Shown one piece after another: positions 36,873-50,591 of a stretch of 64,000 bases of DNA (its first letter is position 1; each line of letters opens with the position of its first letter). Source of the stretch: Molossus alvarezi (Eukaryota > Chordata > Mammalia > Chiroptera > Molossidae); contig JBAWUJ010000110.1 in assembly GCA_037176705.1 (NCBI GenBank), positions 140,479 through 204,478 of the forward strand, read 5' to 3'. The notes below the pieces were generated by a model. The model was given only the letters and a program-made list of their open reading frames with translations. It was not told the DNA's origin and did not search any database. Position numbers and translations under genes: made by a program.

Positions 36873-38831
36873 CAGATTACGTGTTCTTAGTACAGTTGTG
36901 GAAAGTATTGATGTAAGGAAATGTGGCAACCTGACTTTTGATAGGTCCTTAGACATACTTTTCACTCTACTTTGTTTGTAGGAGAGTGTATACAACCATA
37001 CCTATTCCAAATGCACTGTGTTAGAACTCTTCACTTCAGTGGCACAAAAGTCACTTCCATGAAGCCTAGAGCGTGAGGACCCTCAAAGCATATATTGTTT
37101 TGGTTAAGTGTTTAAGAAATGTCCTTTTGTAAAGGTGTAATCACACTTAAACTTCGCAGTGTAAGTTTTTTTCTCTTGTTCCACATAAACAGACACAAGA
37201 CTTGCTGGTGCAGTCTTGGATATCCTGAATTATGGGCAAAACTCTGTGAGAGCCAGGGGCCACATTCACTCAGTGGCATGTTTTTCCCTGGGTAGTTAAG
37301 TACCTTTGCAGGGAAACAGTGAACAAACATGTTCTAGTCAAACAACTGTGGGAATGAATGAATATTTCCATTTGGGTTAAGTTAATGCACAGATCTTGAG
37401 TAACATGAACACTTTAACGTTCATTCTCCTCGTTTTATAGGGAGATCCAGTCATATCATGGAAAGAACAACTAGGACAGAGCCCACTTATGTGTAGATCA
37501 AAAGTTATCCCTTTTTGTGTTCTGTGTTGTTCATGGTTTCAAAGATTGGATCGTATTGAAGCCCATTTTTGAAGGCGATACTTGGAAAAAGTTTGGTTTC
37601 TGCTGTAGCAGTTGGTTTTACATGATTCTTACTCAGAACATTGAACCAACGTATGGCCAAGACTGAATCAATGGAAAGACTGATAACAACTGGTGTCACA
37701 CTTGTGCATTGTTGACGCAGTGAAAGTGAACACATCTAAAGTGATGTAGTTGAAACATTGGTTTTCTCCATGCAAGGAGTAAATCCATGAATTGGAAGAC
37801 ACTGACAACACCAAGGGTTTTTCTCATTGAACATCTCTGTGAAGGAGAACAAGAGGAGTGTTCTAGAGAAAATGCACTTGTGCAGTGGACCTGGGTATCC
37901 ATTTCAATGACTTACACACTAACTATGCCCGGTGTGCAGGGCATACTTTAGATTGGAGTGTTAAACAGTGTTGTAAGTAAATGCAGGTGTCTGCCTTCTT
38001 TCCTATGTGACCAGGAAAGTCAACCTGTACTAGTTGATGAGGCAGCCTTTCAACATACTACCTTTTAGCCCTGCATATGTGTTGTTGCCTGGAAGTGTCT
38101 AGGAGTCATCTTGATATCCAACAAAGGCTGGGCTGCAGAAATCAAACACATTGGCTAGGGCAATGTTCAGGTCATGCAAATCTACACCCTAATCAGTTCT
38201 ACACACATTCTTTAAATTTGTTACCGAATGAGTCAGTGTCATTCTTGGATCCATCCTACATTTCACGGTTTGTACCGATTTCCTCAAAAAACATAAGGAG
38301 TAGATACCTGTTTTCTCCTGAGAATTCAAAGTAAACGATTTCCATCATTGTGAAATGCTGGAATTGTACCTTGTTCATGAATGGAATCTCCTGAACCTAT
38401 CTTTCTAATTCCCTGTGACGAATTCAGCCTATTTCTTGATAACTGACAAGTGCTCAATCCCTTTATTCCAGCCATTAGAACCAAAAGGTGATCAATTTAA
38501 AAGAGGGAGTGTCAGTCTTTGAACAATGGACATGGATTCACTTGTTTCAAGACTATTTCCGCGAAGCACCTATGGGAATACCCTGGCATAGTCAAAAGTG
38601 TTCATGACTGGTGTTCTTTCTGTGCAGAACAATATAATAACGTTCAGTTCAAGAGCAGAATGGATACCTTAATACGGTTGCAGTGTCCAATTGAGTGTTT
38701 AGTGGCTCTCTGTTCAAAGAACTGTGTTCCAATAGACAACCTTCTTCAAATAATGTCCAAATATTGAGAAAAAGATTCTAGGGCTATACCCGCTTCACAC
38801 GAAATGGAACCACCACTGATGTACTGTTTTT
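36873..38831 (+). repeat. Satellite unit 18 (type II), 1,959 bp
   Basis: One-base deletion in gtgttgttgcctgg (about 38086), ccacataaacagac at about 37182 and tttagattgg at about 37949, all shared with unit 29. Confidence 0.95.
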
Positions 38832-40791
38832 CAGATTACGTGTTCTTAGTACAGTTGTGGAAAGTATTGATGTAAGGAAATGTGGCAACCGGACTTTTGA
38901 TAGGTCCTTAGACATACTTTTCACTCTACTTTGTTTGTAGGAGAGTGTATACAACCATACCTATTCCAAATGCACTGTGTTAGAACTCTTCACTTCAGTG
39001 GCACAAAAGTCACTTCCATGAAGCCTAGAGCGTGAGGACCCTCAAAGCATATATTGTTTTGGTTAAGTGTTTAAGAAATGTCCTTTTGTAAAGGTGTAAT
39101 CACACTTAAACTTCGCAGTGTAAGTTTTTTTCTCTTGTTCCAGACAAAGAGACACAAGACTGGCTGGTGCAGTCTTGGATATCCTGAATTATGGGCAAAA
39201 CTCTGTGAGAGCCAGGGGCCACATTCACTCAGTGGCATGTTTTTCCCTGGGAAGTTAAGTACCTTTGCAGGGAAACTGTGAACAAACATGTTCTAGTCAA
39301 ACAACTGTGGGAATGAATGAATATTTCCATTTGGGTTAAGTTAATGCACAGATCTTGAGTAACATGAACACTTTAACGTTCATTCTCCTCGTTTTATAGG
39401 GAGATCCAGTCATATCATGGAAAGAACAACTAGGACAGAGCCCACTTATGTGTAGATCAAAAGTTATCCCTTTTTGTGTTCTGTGTTGTTCATGGTTTCC
39501 AAGATTGGATCGTATTGAAACCCGTTTTTGACGGCGATACTTGGAAAAAGTTTGGTTTCTGCTGTAGCAGTTGGTTTTACTTGATTCTTCCTCAGAACAG
39601 TGAACCAACGTATGGCCAAGACTGAATCAATGGAAAGACTGATAACTACTGGTGTCACACATGTGCATTCTTGACGCCGTGAAAGTGAACACATCTAAAG
39701 TGATGTAGTTGAAACATTGGTTGTCTCCATGCAAGGAGTAAATCCATGAATTGGAAGACACTGACAATACCAAGGGTGTTTCACATTGAACATCTCTGTG
39801 AAGGAGAACAAGAGGAGTGTTCTAGAGAAAATGCACTTGTGCAGTGTACCTGGGTATCCATTTCAATTACTTACACACTAATTATGCCCGGTGTGCAGGG
39901 CATACTTTACATTGGAGTGTTAAACAGTGTTGTAAGTAAATGCAGGTGTCTGCCTTCTTTCCTATGTGACCAGGAATGTCAACCTGTACTAGTTGATGAG
40001 GCAGCCTTTCAACATACTACCTTTTAGCCCTGCATATGTGTTGTTTGCCTGGAAGTGTCTAGGAGTCATCTTGATATCCAACAAAGGCTGGGCTGCAGAA
40101 ATCAAACACATTGGCTAGGGCAATGTTCAGGTCATGCAAATCTACACCCTATTCAGTTCTACACACATTCTTTAAAGTTGTTACCGAATGAATCAGTGTC
40201 ATTCTTGGATCCATCATACATTTCACGGTTTGTACCGATTTCCTCAAAAAACATAAGGAGTAGATACCTGTTTTCTCCTGAGAATTCAAAGTAAACGATT
40301 TCCATCATTGTGAAATGCTGGAATTGTATTTTGTTCATGAATGGAATCTCCTGAACCTATCTTTCTAATTCCCTGTGACGAATTCAGCCTATTTCTTGAT
40401 AACTGACAAGTGCTCAATCCCTTTATTCCAGCCATTAGAACCAAAAGGTGATCAATTTAAAAGAGGGAGTGTCAGTCTTTGAACAATGGACATGGATTCA
40501 CTTGTTTCAAGACTATTTCCGCGAAGCACCTATGGGAATACCCTGGCATAGTCAAAAGTGTTCATGACTGGTGTTCTTTCTGTGCAGAACAATATAATAA
40601 CGTTCAGTTCAAGAGCAGAATGGATACCTTAATACGGTTGCAGTGTCCAATTGAGTGTTTAGTGGCTCTCTGTTCAAAGAACTGTGTTCCAATAGACAAC
40701 CTTCTTCAAATAATGTCCAAATATTGAGAAAAAGATTCTAGGGCTATACCCGCTTCACACGAAATGGAACCACCACTGATGTACTGTTTTT
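38832..40791 (+). repeat. Satellite unit 19 (type II, class alpha), 1,960 bp
   Basis: First half of the 3,920 bp dimer 19-20. The alpha mark gcagtgtacctgg is at about 39841. Near-identical to unit 21 by spot comparison. Confidence 0.95.
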
Positions 40792-42751
40792 CAGATTACG
40801 TGTTCTTAGTACAGTTGTGGAAAGTATTGATGTAAGGAAATGTGGCAACCGGACTTTTGATAGGTCCTTAGACATACTTTTCACTCTACTTTGTTTGTAG
40901 GAGAGTGTATACAACCATACCTATTCCAAATGCACTGTGTTAGAACTCTTCACTTCAGTGGCACAAAAGTCACTTCCATGAAGCCTAGAGCGTGAGGACC
41001 CTCAAAGCATATATTGTTTTGGTTAAGTGTTTAAGAAATGTCCTTTTGTAAAGGTGTAATCACACTTAAACTTCGCAGTGTAAGTTTTTTTCTCTTGTTC
41101 CAGACAAAGAGACACAAGACTGGCTGGTGCAGTCTTGGATATCCTGAATTATGGGCAAAACTCTGTGAGAGCCAGGGGCCACATTCACTCAGTGGCATGT
41201 TTTTCCCTGGGAAGTTAAGTACCTTTGCAGGGAAACTGTGAACAAACATGTTCTAGTCAAACAACTGTGGGAATGAATGAATATTTCCATTTGGGTTAAG
41301 TTAATGCACAGATCTTGAGTAACATGAACACTTTAACGTTCATTCTCCTCGTTTTATAGGGAGATCCAGTCATATCATGGAAAGAACAACTAGGACAGAG
41401 CCCACTTATGTGTAGATCAAAAGTTATCCCTTTTTGTGTTCTGTGTTGTTCATGGTTTCCAAGATTGGATCGTATTGAAACCCGTTTTAGACGGAGATAC
41501 TTGGAAAAAGTTTGGTTTCTGCTGTAGCAGTTGGTTTTACTTGATTCTTCCTCAGAACAGTGAACCAACGTATGGCCAAGACTGAATCAATGGAAAGACT
41601 GATAACTACTGGTGTCACACATGTGCATTCTTGACGCCGTGAAAGTGAACACATCTAAAGTGATGTAGTTGAAACATTGGTTGTCTCCATGCAAGGAGTA
41701 AATCCATGAATTGGAAGACACTGACAATACCAAGGGTGTTTCACATTGAACATCTCTGTGAAGGAGAACAAGAGGAGTGTTCTAGAGAAAATGCACTTGT
41801 GTAGTGGACCTGGGTATCCATTTCAATTACTTACACACTAATTATGCCCGGTGTGCAGGGCATACTTTACATTGGAGTGTTAAACAGTGTTGTAAGTAAA
41901 TGCAGGTGTCTGCCTTCTTTCCTATGTGACCAGGAATGTCAACCTGTACTAGTTGATGAGGCAGCCTTTCAACATACTACCTTTTAGCCCTGCATATGTG
42001 TTGTTTGCCTGGAAGTGTCTAGGAGTCATCTTGATATCCAACAAAGGCTGGGCTGCAGAAATCAAACACATTGGCTAGGGCAATGTTCAGGTCATGCAAA
42101 TCTACACCCTATTCAGTTCTACACACATTCTTTAAATTTGTTACCGAATGAGTCAGTGTCATTCTTGGATCCATCCTACATTTCACGGTTTGTACCGATT
42201 TCCTCAAAAAACATAAGGAGTAGATACCTGTTTTCTCCTGAGAATTCAAAGTAAACGATTTCCATCATTGTGAAATGCTGGAATTGTACCTTGTTCATGA
42301 ATGGAATCTCCTGAACCTATCTTTCTAATTCCCTGTGACGAATTCAGCCTATTTCTTGATAACTGACAAGTGCTCAATCCCTTTATTCCAGCCATTAGAA
42401 CCAAAAGGTGATCAATTTAAAAGAGGGAGTGTCAGTCTTTGAACAATGGACATGGATTCACTTGTTTCAAGACTATTTCCCCGAAGCACCTATGGGAATA
42501 CCCTGGCATAGTCAAAAGTGTTCATGACTGGTGTTCTTTCTGTGCAGAACAATATAATAACTTTCAGTTCAAGAGCAGAATGCAAACTTTAATACGGTTG
42601 CAGTGTCCAATTGAGTGTTTGGTGGCTCTCTGTTCAAAGAACTGCGTTCCAATAGACAACCTTCTTCAAATAATGTCCAAATATTGAGAAAAAGATTCTA
42701 GGGCTATACCCGCTTCACACGAAATGGAACCACCACTGATGTACTGTTTTT
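40792..42751 (+). repeat. Satellite unit 20 (type II, class beta), 1,960 bp
   Basis: Beta marks cgttttagacggagat (about 41483) and gtgtagtgg (about 41799). The 3' part has gagtgtttggtggc and actgcgttcc (about 42612-42650): the SNPs that accompany the 4 bp deletion elsewhere, but without the deletion. It differs from unit 22 in this 3' part. Confidence 0.95.
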
Positions 42752-44711
42752 CAGATTACGTGTTCTTAGTACAGTTGTGGAAAGTATTGATGTAAGGAAA
42801 TGTGGCAACCTGACTTTTGATAGGTCCTTAGACATACTTTTCACTCTACTTTGTTTGTAGGAGAGTGTATACAACCATACCTATTCCAAATGCACTGTGT
42901 TAGAACTCTTCACTTCAGTGGCACAAAAGTCACTTCCATGAAGCCTAGAGCGTGAGGACCCTCAAAGCATATATTGTTTTGGTTAAGTGTTTAAGAAATG
43001 TCCTTTTGTAAAGGTGTAATCACACTTAAACTTCGCAGTGTAAGTTTTTTTCTCTTGTTCCAGACAAAGAGACACAAGACTGGCTGGTGCAGTCTTGGAT
43101 ATCCTGAATTATGGGCAAAACTCTGTGAGAGCCAGGGGCCACATTCACTCAGTGGCATGTTTTTCCCTGGGAAGTTAAGTACCTTTGCAGGGAAACTGTG
43201 AACAAACATGTTCTAGTCAAACAACTGTGGGAATGAATGAATATTTCCATTTGGGTTAAGTTAATGCACAGATCTTGAGTAACATGAACACTTTAACGTT
43301 CATTCTCCTCGTTTTATAGGGAGATCCAGTCATATCATGGAAAGAACAACTAGGACAGAGCCCACTTATGTGTAGATCAAAAGTTATCCCTTTTTGTGTT
43401 CTGTGTTGTTCATGGTTTCCAAGATTGGATCGTATTGAAACCCGTTTTTGACGGCGATACTTGGAAAAAGTTTGGTTTCTGCTGTAGCAGTTGGTTTTAC
43501 TTGATTCTTCCTCAGAACAGTGAACCAACGTATGGCCAAGACTGAATCAATGGAAAGACTGATAACTACTGGTGTCACACATGTGCATTCTTGACGCCGT
43601 GAAAGTGAACACATCTAAAGTGATGTAGTTGAAACATTGGTTGTCTCCATGCAAGGAGTAAATCCATGAATTGGAAGACACTGACAATACCAAGGGTGTT
43701 TCACATTGAACATCTCTGTGAAGGAGAACAAGAGGAGTGTTCTAGAGAAAATGCACTTGTGCAGTGTACCTGGGTATCCATTTCAATTACTTACACACTA
43801 ATTATGCCCGGTGTGCAGGGCATACTTTACATTGGAGTGTTAAACAGTGTTGTAAGTAAATGCAGGTGTCTGCCTTCTTTCCTATGTGACCAGGAATGTC
43901 AACCTGTACTAGTTGATGAGGCAGCCTTTCAACATACTACCTTTTAGCCCTGCATATGTGTTGTTTGCCTGGAAGTGTCTAGGAGTCATCTTGATATCCA
44001 ACAAAGGCTGGGCTGCAGAAATCAAACACATTGGCTAGGGCAATGTTCAGGTCATGCAAATCTACACCCTATTCAGTTCTACACACATTCTTTAAAGTTG
44101 TTACCGAATGAATCAGTGTCATTCTTGGATCCATCATACATTTCACGGTTTGTACCGATTTCCTCAAAAAACATAAGGAGTAGATACCTGTTTTCTCCTG
44201 AGAATTCAAAGTAAACGATTTCCATCATTGTGAAATGCTGGAATTGTATTTTGTTCATGAATGGAATCTCCTGAACCTATCTTTCTAATTCCCTGTGACG
44301 AATTCAGCCTATTTCTTGATAACTGACAAGTGCTCAATCCCTTTATTCCAGCCATTAGAACCAAAAGGTGATCAATTTAAAAGAGGGAGTGTCAGTCTTT
44401 GAACAATGGACATGGATTCACTTGTTTCAAGACTATTTCCGCGAAGCACCTATGGGAATACCCTGGCATAGTCAAAAGTGTTCATGACTGGTGTTCTTTC
44501 TGTGCAGAACAATATAATAACGTTCAGTTCAAGAGCAGAATGGATACCTTAATACGGTTGCAGTGTCCAATTGAGTGTTTAGTGGCTCTCTGTTCAAAGA
44601 ACTGTGTTCCAATAGACAACCTTCTTCAAATAATGTCCAAATATTGAGAAAAAGATTCTAGGGATATACCCGCTTCACACGAAATGGAACCACCACTGAT
44701 GTACTGTTTTT
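42752..44711 (+). repeat. Satellite unit 21 (type II, class alpha), 1,960 bp
   Basis: Second alpha-beta dimer, first half; alpha mark at about 43761. Private change gggatatacc at about 44661. Confidence 0.95.
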
Positions 44712-46671
44712 CAGATTACGTGTTCTTAGTACAGTTGTGGAAAGTATTGATGTAAGGAAATGTGGCAACCGGACTTTTGATAGGTCCTTAGACATACTTT
44801 TCACTCTACTTTGTTTGTAGGAGAGTGTATACAACCATACCTATTCCAAATGCACTGTGTTAGAACTCTTCACTTCAGTGGCACAAAAGTCACTTCCATG
44901 AAGCCTAGAGCGTGAGGACCCTCAAAGCATATATTGTTTTGGTTAAGTGTTTAAGAAATGTCCTTTTGTAAAGGTGTAATCACACTTAAACTTCGCAGTG
45001 TAAGTTTTTTTCTCTTGTTCCAGACAAAGAGACACAAGACTGGCTGGTGCAGTCTTGGATATCCTGAATTATGGGCAAAACTCTGTGAGAGCCAGGGGCC
45101 ACATTCACTCAGTGGCATGTTTTTCCCTGAGAAGTTAAGTACCTTTGCAGGGAAACTGTGAACAAACATGTTCTAGTCAAACAACTGTGGGAATGAATGA
45201 ATATTTCCATTTGGGTTAAGTTAATGCACAGATCTTGAGTAACATGAACACTTTAACGTTCATTCTCCTCGTTTTATAGGGAGATCCAGTCATATCATGG
45301 AAAGAACAACTAGGACAGAGCCCACTTATGTGTAGATCAAAAGTTATCCCTTTTTGTGTTCTGTGTTGTTCATGGTTTCCAAGATTGGATCGTATTGAAA
45401 CCCGTTTTAGACGGAGATACTTGGAAAAAGTTTGGTTTCTGCTGTAGCAGTTGGTTTTACTTGATTCTTCCTCAGAACAGTGAACCAACGTATGGCCAAG
45501 ACTGAATCAATGGAAAGACTGATAACTACTGGTGTCACACATGTGCATTCTTGACGCCGTGAAAGTGAACACATCTAAAGTGATGTAGTTGAAACATTGG
45601 TTGTCTCCATGCAAGGAGTAAATCCATGAATTGGAAGACACTGACAATACCAAGGGTGTTTCACATTGAACATCTCTGTGAAGGAGAACAAGAGGAGTGT
45701 TCTAGAGAAAATGCACTTGTGTAGTGGACCTGGGTATCCATTTCAATTACTTACACACTAATTATGCCCGGTGTGCAGGGCATACTTTACATTGGAGTGT
45801 TAAACAGTGTTGTAAGTAAATGCAGGTGTCTGCCTTCTTTCCTATGTGACCAGGAATGTCAACCTGTACTAGTTGATGAGGCAGCCTTTCAACATACTAC
45901 CTTTTAGCCCTGCATATGTGTTGTTTGCCTGGAAGTGTCTAGGAGTCATCTTGATATCCAACAAAGGCTGGGCTGCAGAAATCAAACACATTGGCTAGGG
46001 CAATGTTCAGGTCATGCAAATCTACACCCTATTCAGTTCTACACACATTCTTTAAATTTGTTACCGAATGAGTCAGTGTCATTCTTGGATCCATCCTACA
46101 TTTCACGGTTTGTACCGATTTCCTCAAAAAACATAAGGAGTAGATACCTGTTTTCTCCTGAGAATTCAAAGTAAACGATTTCCATCATTGTGAAATGCTG
46201 GAATTGTACCTTGTTCATGAATGGAATCTCCTGAACCTATCTTTCTAATTCCCTGTGACGAATTCAGCCTATTTCTTGATAACTGACAAGTGCTCAATCC
46301 CTTTATTCCAGCCATTAGAACCAAAAGGTGATCAATTTAAAAGAGGGAGTGTCAGTCTTTGAACAATGGACATGGATTCACTTGTTTCAAGACTATTTCC
46401 GCGAAGCACCTATGGGAATACCCTGGCATAGTCAAAAGTGTTCATGACTGGTGTTCTTTCTGTGCAGAACAATATAATAACTTTCAGTTCAAGAGCAGAA
46501 TGCAAACTTTAATACGGTTGCAGTGTCCAATTGAGTGTTTAGTGGCTCTCTGTTCAAAGAACTGTGTTCCAATAGACAACCTTCTTCAAATAATATCCAA
46601 ATATTGAGACAAAGATTCTAGGGCTATACCCGCTTCACACGAAATGGAACCACCACTGATGTACTGTTTTT
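44712..46671 (+). repeat. Satellite unit 22 (type II, class beta), 1,960 bp
   Basis: Beta marks at about 45403 and 45719. Private changes ccctgagaagtt (about 45125) and tgagacaaag (about 46606). The 3' part is atttccgcgaagc followed by gaatgcaaac, a combination not seen in unit 20. Confidence 0.95.
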
Positions 46672-48631
46672 CAGATTACGTGTTCTTAGTACAGTTGTGG
46701 AAAGTATTGATGTAAGGAAATGTGGCAACCTGACTTTTGATAGGTCCTTAGACATACTTTTCACTCTACTTTGTTTGTAGGAGAGTGTATACAACCATAC
46801 CTATTCCAAATGCACTGTGATAGAACTCTTCACTTCAGTGGCACAAAAGTCACTTCCATGAAGCCTAGAGCGTGAGGACCCTCAAAGCATATATTGTTTT
46901 GGTTAAGTGTTTAAGAAATGTCCTTTTGTAAAGGTGTAATCACACTTAAACTTCGCAGTGTAAGTTTTTTTCTCTTGTTCCAGACAAAGAGACACAAGAC
47001 TTGCTGGTGCAGTCTTGGATATCCTGAATTATGGGCAAAACTCTGTGAGAGCCAGGGGCCACATTCACTCAGTGGCATGTATTTCCCTGGGAAGTTAAGT
47101 ACCTTTGCAGGGAAACAGTGAACAAACATGTTCTAGTCAAACAACTGTGGGAATGAATGAATATTTCCATTTGGGTTAAGTTAATGCACAGATTTTGAGT
47201 AACATGAACACTTTAACGTTCATTCTCCTCGTTTTATAGGGAGATCCAGTCATATCATGGAAAGAACAACTAGGACAGAGCCCACTTATGTGTAGATCAA
47301 AAGTTATCCCTTTTTGTGTTCTGTGTTGTTCATGGTTTCAAAGATTGGATCGTATTGAAGCCCATTTTTGAAGGCGATACTTGGAAAAAGTTTGGTTTCT
47401 GCGGTAGCAGTTGGTTTTACATGATTCTTACTCAGAACATTGAACCAACGTATGGCCAAGACTGAATCAATGGAAAGACTGATAACAACTGGTGTCACAC
47501 TTGTGCATTGTTGACGCAGTGAAAGTGAACACATCTAAAGTGATGTAGTTGAAACATTGGTTGTCTCCATGCAAGGAGTAAATCCATGAATTGGAAGACA
47601 CTGACAACACCAAGGGTTTTTCTCATTGAACATCTCTGTGAAGGAGAACAAGAGGAGTGTTCTAGAGAAAATGCACTTGTGCAGTGGACCTGGGTATCCA
47701 TTTCAATAACTTACACACTAACTATGCCCGGTGTGCAGGGCATACTTTACATTGGAGTGTTAAACAGTGTTGTAAGTAAATGCAGGTGTCTGCCTTCTTT
47801 CCTATGTGACCAGGAAAGTCAACCTGTACTAGTTGATGAGGCAGCCTTTCAACATACTACCTTTTACCCCTGCATATGTGTTGTTTGCCTGGAAGTGTTT
47901 ATGAGTCATCTTGATATCCAACAAAGGCTGGGCTGCAGAAATCAAACACATTGGCTAGGGCAATGTTCAGGTCATGCAAATCTACACCCTATTCAGTTCT
48001 ACACACATTCTTTAAAGTTGTTACCGAATGAATCAGTGTCATTCTTGGATCCATCATACATTTCACGGTTTGTACCGATTTCCTCAAAAAACACAAGGAG
48101 TAGATACCTGTTTTCTCCTGAGAATTCAAAGTAAACGCTTTCCATCATTGTGAAATGCTGGAATTGTATTTTGTTCATGAATGGAATCTCCTGAACCTAT
48201 CTTTCTAATTCCCTGTGACGAATTCAGCCTATTTCTTGATAACTGACAAGTGCTCAATCCCTTTATTCCAGCCATTAGAACCAAAAGGTGATCAATTTAA
48301 AAGAGGGAGTGTCAGTCTTTGAACAATGGACATGGATTCACTTGTTTCAAGACTATTTCCGCGAAGCACCTATGGGAATACCCTGGCATAGTCAAAAGTG
48401 TTCATGACTGGTGTTCTTTCTGTGCAGAACAATATAATAACGTTCAGTTCAAGAGCAGAATGGATACCTTAATACGGTTGCAGTGTCCAATTGAGTGTTT
48501 AGTGGCTCTCTGTTCAAAGAACTGTGTTCCAATAGACAACCTTCTTCAAATAATGTCCAAATATTGAGAAAAAGATTCTAGGGCTATACCCGCTTCACAC
48601 GAAATGGAACCACCACTGATGTACTGTTTTT
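46672..48631 (+). repeat. Satellite unit 23 (type II, unit 16 class), 1,960 bp
   Basis: From about 47100 onward it has unit 16-class marks (ggaaacagtg, cacagattttgag, gcggtagcag, cttttacccctgc) plus acacaagg shared with unit 14. The 5' part still has gttccagac, unlike units 16, 25 and 27. Confidence 0.95.
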
Positions 48632-50591
48632 CAGATTACGTGTTCTTAGTACAGTTGTGGAAAGTATTGATGTAAGGAAATGTGGCAACCGGACTTTTGA
48701 TAGGCCCTTAGACATACTTTTCACTCTACTTTGTTTGTAGGAGAGTGTATACAACAATACCTATTCCAAATGAACTGTGTTAGAACTCTTCACTTCAGTG
48801 GCACAAAAGTCACTTCCATGAAGCCTAGAGCGTGAGGACCCTCAAATCATATATTGTTTTGGTTAAGTGTTTAAGAAATGTCCTTTTGTAAAGGTGTAAT
48901 CACACTTAAACTTTGCAGTGTAAGTTTTTTTCTCTTGTTCCAGAGAAAGAAACACAAGACTAGCTGTTGCAGTCCTGCATATCTTGAATTATGGGCAAAA
49001 CTCTGTGAGAGCCAGGGGCCACATTCTCTCAGTGGCATGTTTTTCCCTGGGAAGTTAAGTACCTTTGCAGGGAAACTGTGAACAAACATGTTCTAGTCAA
49101 ACAACTGTGCGAATGAATGAATATTTCCATTTGGGTTAAGTTAATGCACAGATCTTGAGTAACATGAACACTTTAACGTTCATTCTCCTCGTTTTATAGG
49201 GAGATCCAGTCATATCATGGAAAGAACAACTAGGACAGAGCCCACTTATGTGTAAATCAAAAGTTATCCCTTTTTGTGTTCTGTGTTGTTCATGGTTTCC
49301 AAGATTGGATCGTATTGAAGCCCATTTTTGAAGGCGATACTTGGAAAAAGTTTGGTTTCTGCTGTAGCAGTTGGTTTTACATGATTCTTACTCAGAACAT
49401 TGAACCAACGTATGGCCAAGACTGAATCAATGGAAAGACTGATAACAACTGGTGTCACACTTGTGCATTGTTGACGCAGTGAAAGTGAACACATCTAAAG
49501 TGATGTAGTTGAAACATTGGTTGTCTCCATGCAAGGAGTAAATCCATGAATTGGAAGACACTGACAACACCAAGGGTTTTTCTCATTGAACATATCTGTG
49601 AAGGAGAACAAGAGGAGTGTTCTAGAGAAAATGCACTTGTGCAGTGGACCTGGGTATCCATTTCAATGACTTACACACTAACTATGCCCGGTGTGCAGGG
49701 CATACTTTACATTGTTGTGTTAAACAGTGTTGTAAGTAAATGCAGGTGTCTGCCTTCTTTCCTATGTGATCAGGAAAGTCAACCTGTACTAGTTGATGAG
49801 GCAGCCTTTGAACATACTACCTTTTAGCCCTGCATATGTGTTGTTTGCCTGGAAGTGTCTAGGAGTCATCTTGATATTCAACAAAGGCTGGGCTGCAGAA
49901 ATCAAACACATTGGCTAGGGCAATGTTCAGGTCATGCAAATCTACACCCTATTCAGTTCTACACACATTCTTTAAAGTTGTTACCGAATGAATCAGTGTC
50001 ATTCTTGGATCCATCATACATTTCACGGTTTGTACCGATTTCCTCAAAAAACATAAGGAGTAGATACCTGTTTTCTCCTGAGAATTCAAAGTAAACGCTT
50101 TCCATCATTGTGAAATGCTGGAATTGTACCTTGTTCATGAATGGAATCTCCTGAACCTATCTTTCTAATTCCCTGTGACGAATTCAGCCTATTTCTTGAT
50201 AACTGACAAGTACTCAATCCCTTTATTCCAGCCATTAGAACCAAAAGGTGATCAATTTAAAAGAGGGAGTGTCAGTCTTTGAACAATGGACAAGGATTCA
50301 CTTGTTTCAAGATTATTTCCCCGAAGCACCTATGGGAATACCCTGGCATAGTCAAAAGTGTTCATGACTGGTGTTCTTTCTGTGCAGAACAATATAATAA
50401 CTTTCAGTTCAAGAGCAGAATGCAAACTTTAATACGGTTGCAGTGTCCAATTGAGTGTTTAGTGGCTCTCTGTTCAAAGAACTGTGTTCCAATAGACAAC
50501 CTTCTTCAAATAATATCCAAATATTGAGAAAAAGATTCTAGGGCTATACCCGCTTCACACGAAATGGAACCACCACTGATGTACTGTTTTT
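48632..50591 (+). repeat. Satellite unit 24 (type II), copy of unit 15, 1,960 bp
   Basis: Same variant set as unit 15, including the patch at about 48957-48976 and ggacaaggatt at about 50288. One difference noticed: ccagagaaag here (about 48941) against ccagacaaag. Confidence 0.95.

Larger units (their letters stand above)
30083..38831 (+). repeat. Multi-unit duplicated block, copy 1 (3' part of unit 14 to unit 18)
   Basis: The order of unit classes is 16-like, 15, 16, 17, 18. The same order recurs at 47721-60178 with one extra dimer. Shared 1 bp deletions (35090 with 52729 and 56648; 38086 with 59643) and many shared SNPs show common descent and exclude mere class resemblance. Confidence 0.85.
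38832..42751 (+). repeat. Alpha-beta dimer (higher-order repeat), copy 1
   Basis: Units 19 (alpha, gcagtgtacctgg) and 20 (beta, gtgtagtgg and ttttagacggagat) form a 3,920 bp dimer repeated directly at 42752. A third, partial copy is units 13-14, truncated by the switch at about 30070-30083. Confidence 0.85.
42752..46671 (+). repeat. Alpha-beta dimer (higher-order repeat), copy 2
   Basis: Units 21-22 repeat the dimer 38832-42751 at exactly 3,920 bp. The beta halves differ in their last 300 bp (gcgaagc and agtgtttagtgg here; ccgaagc and agtgtttggtgg in copy 1), so conversion or exchange has acted since. Confidence 0.85.
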
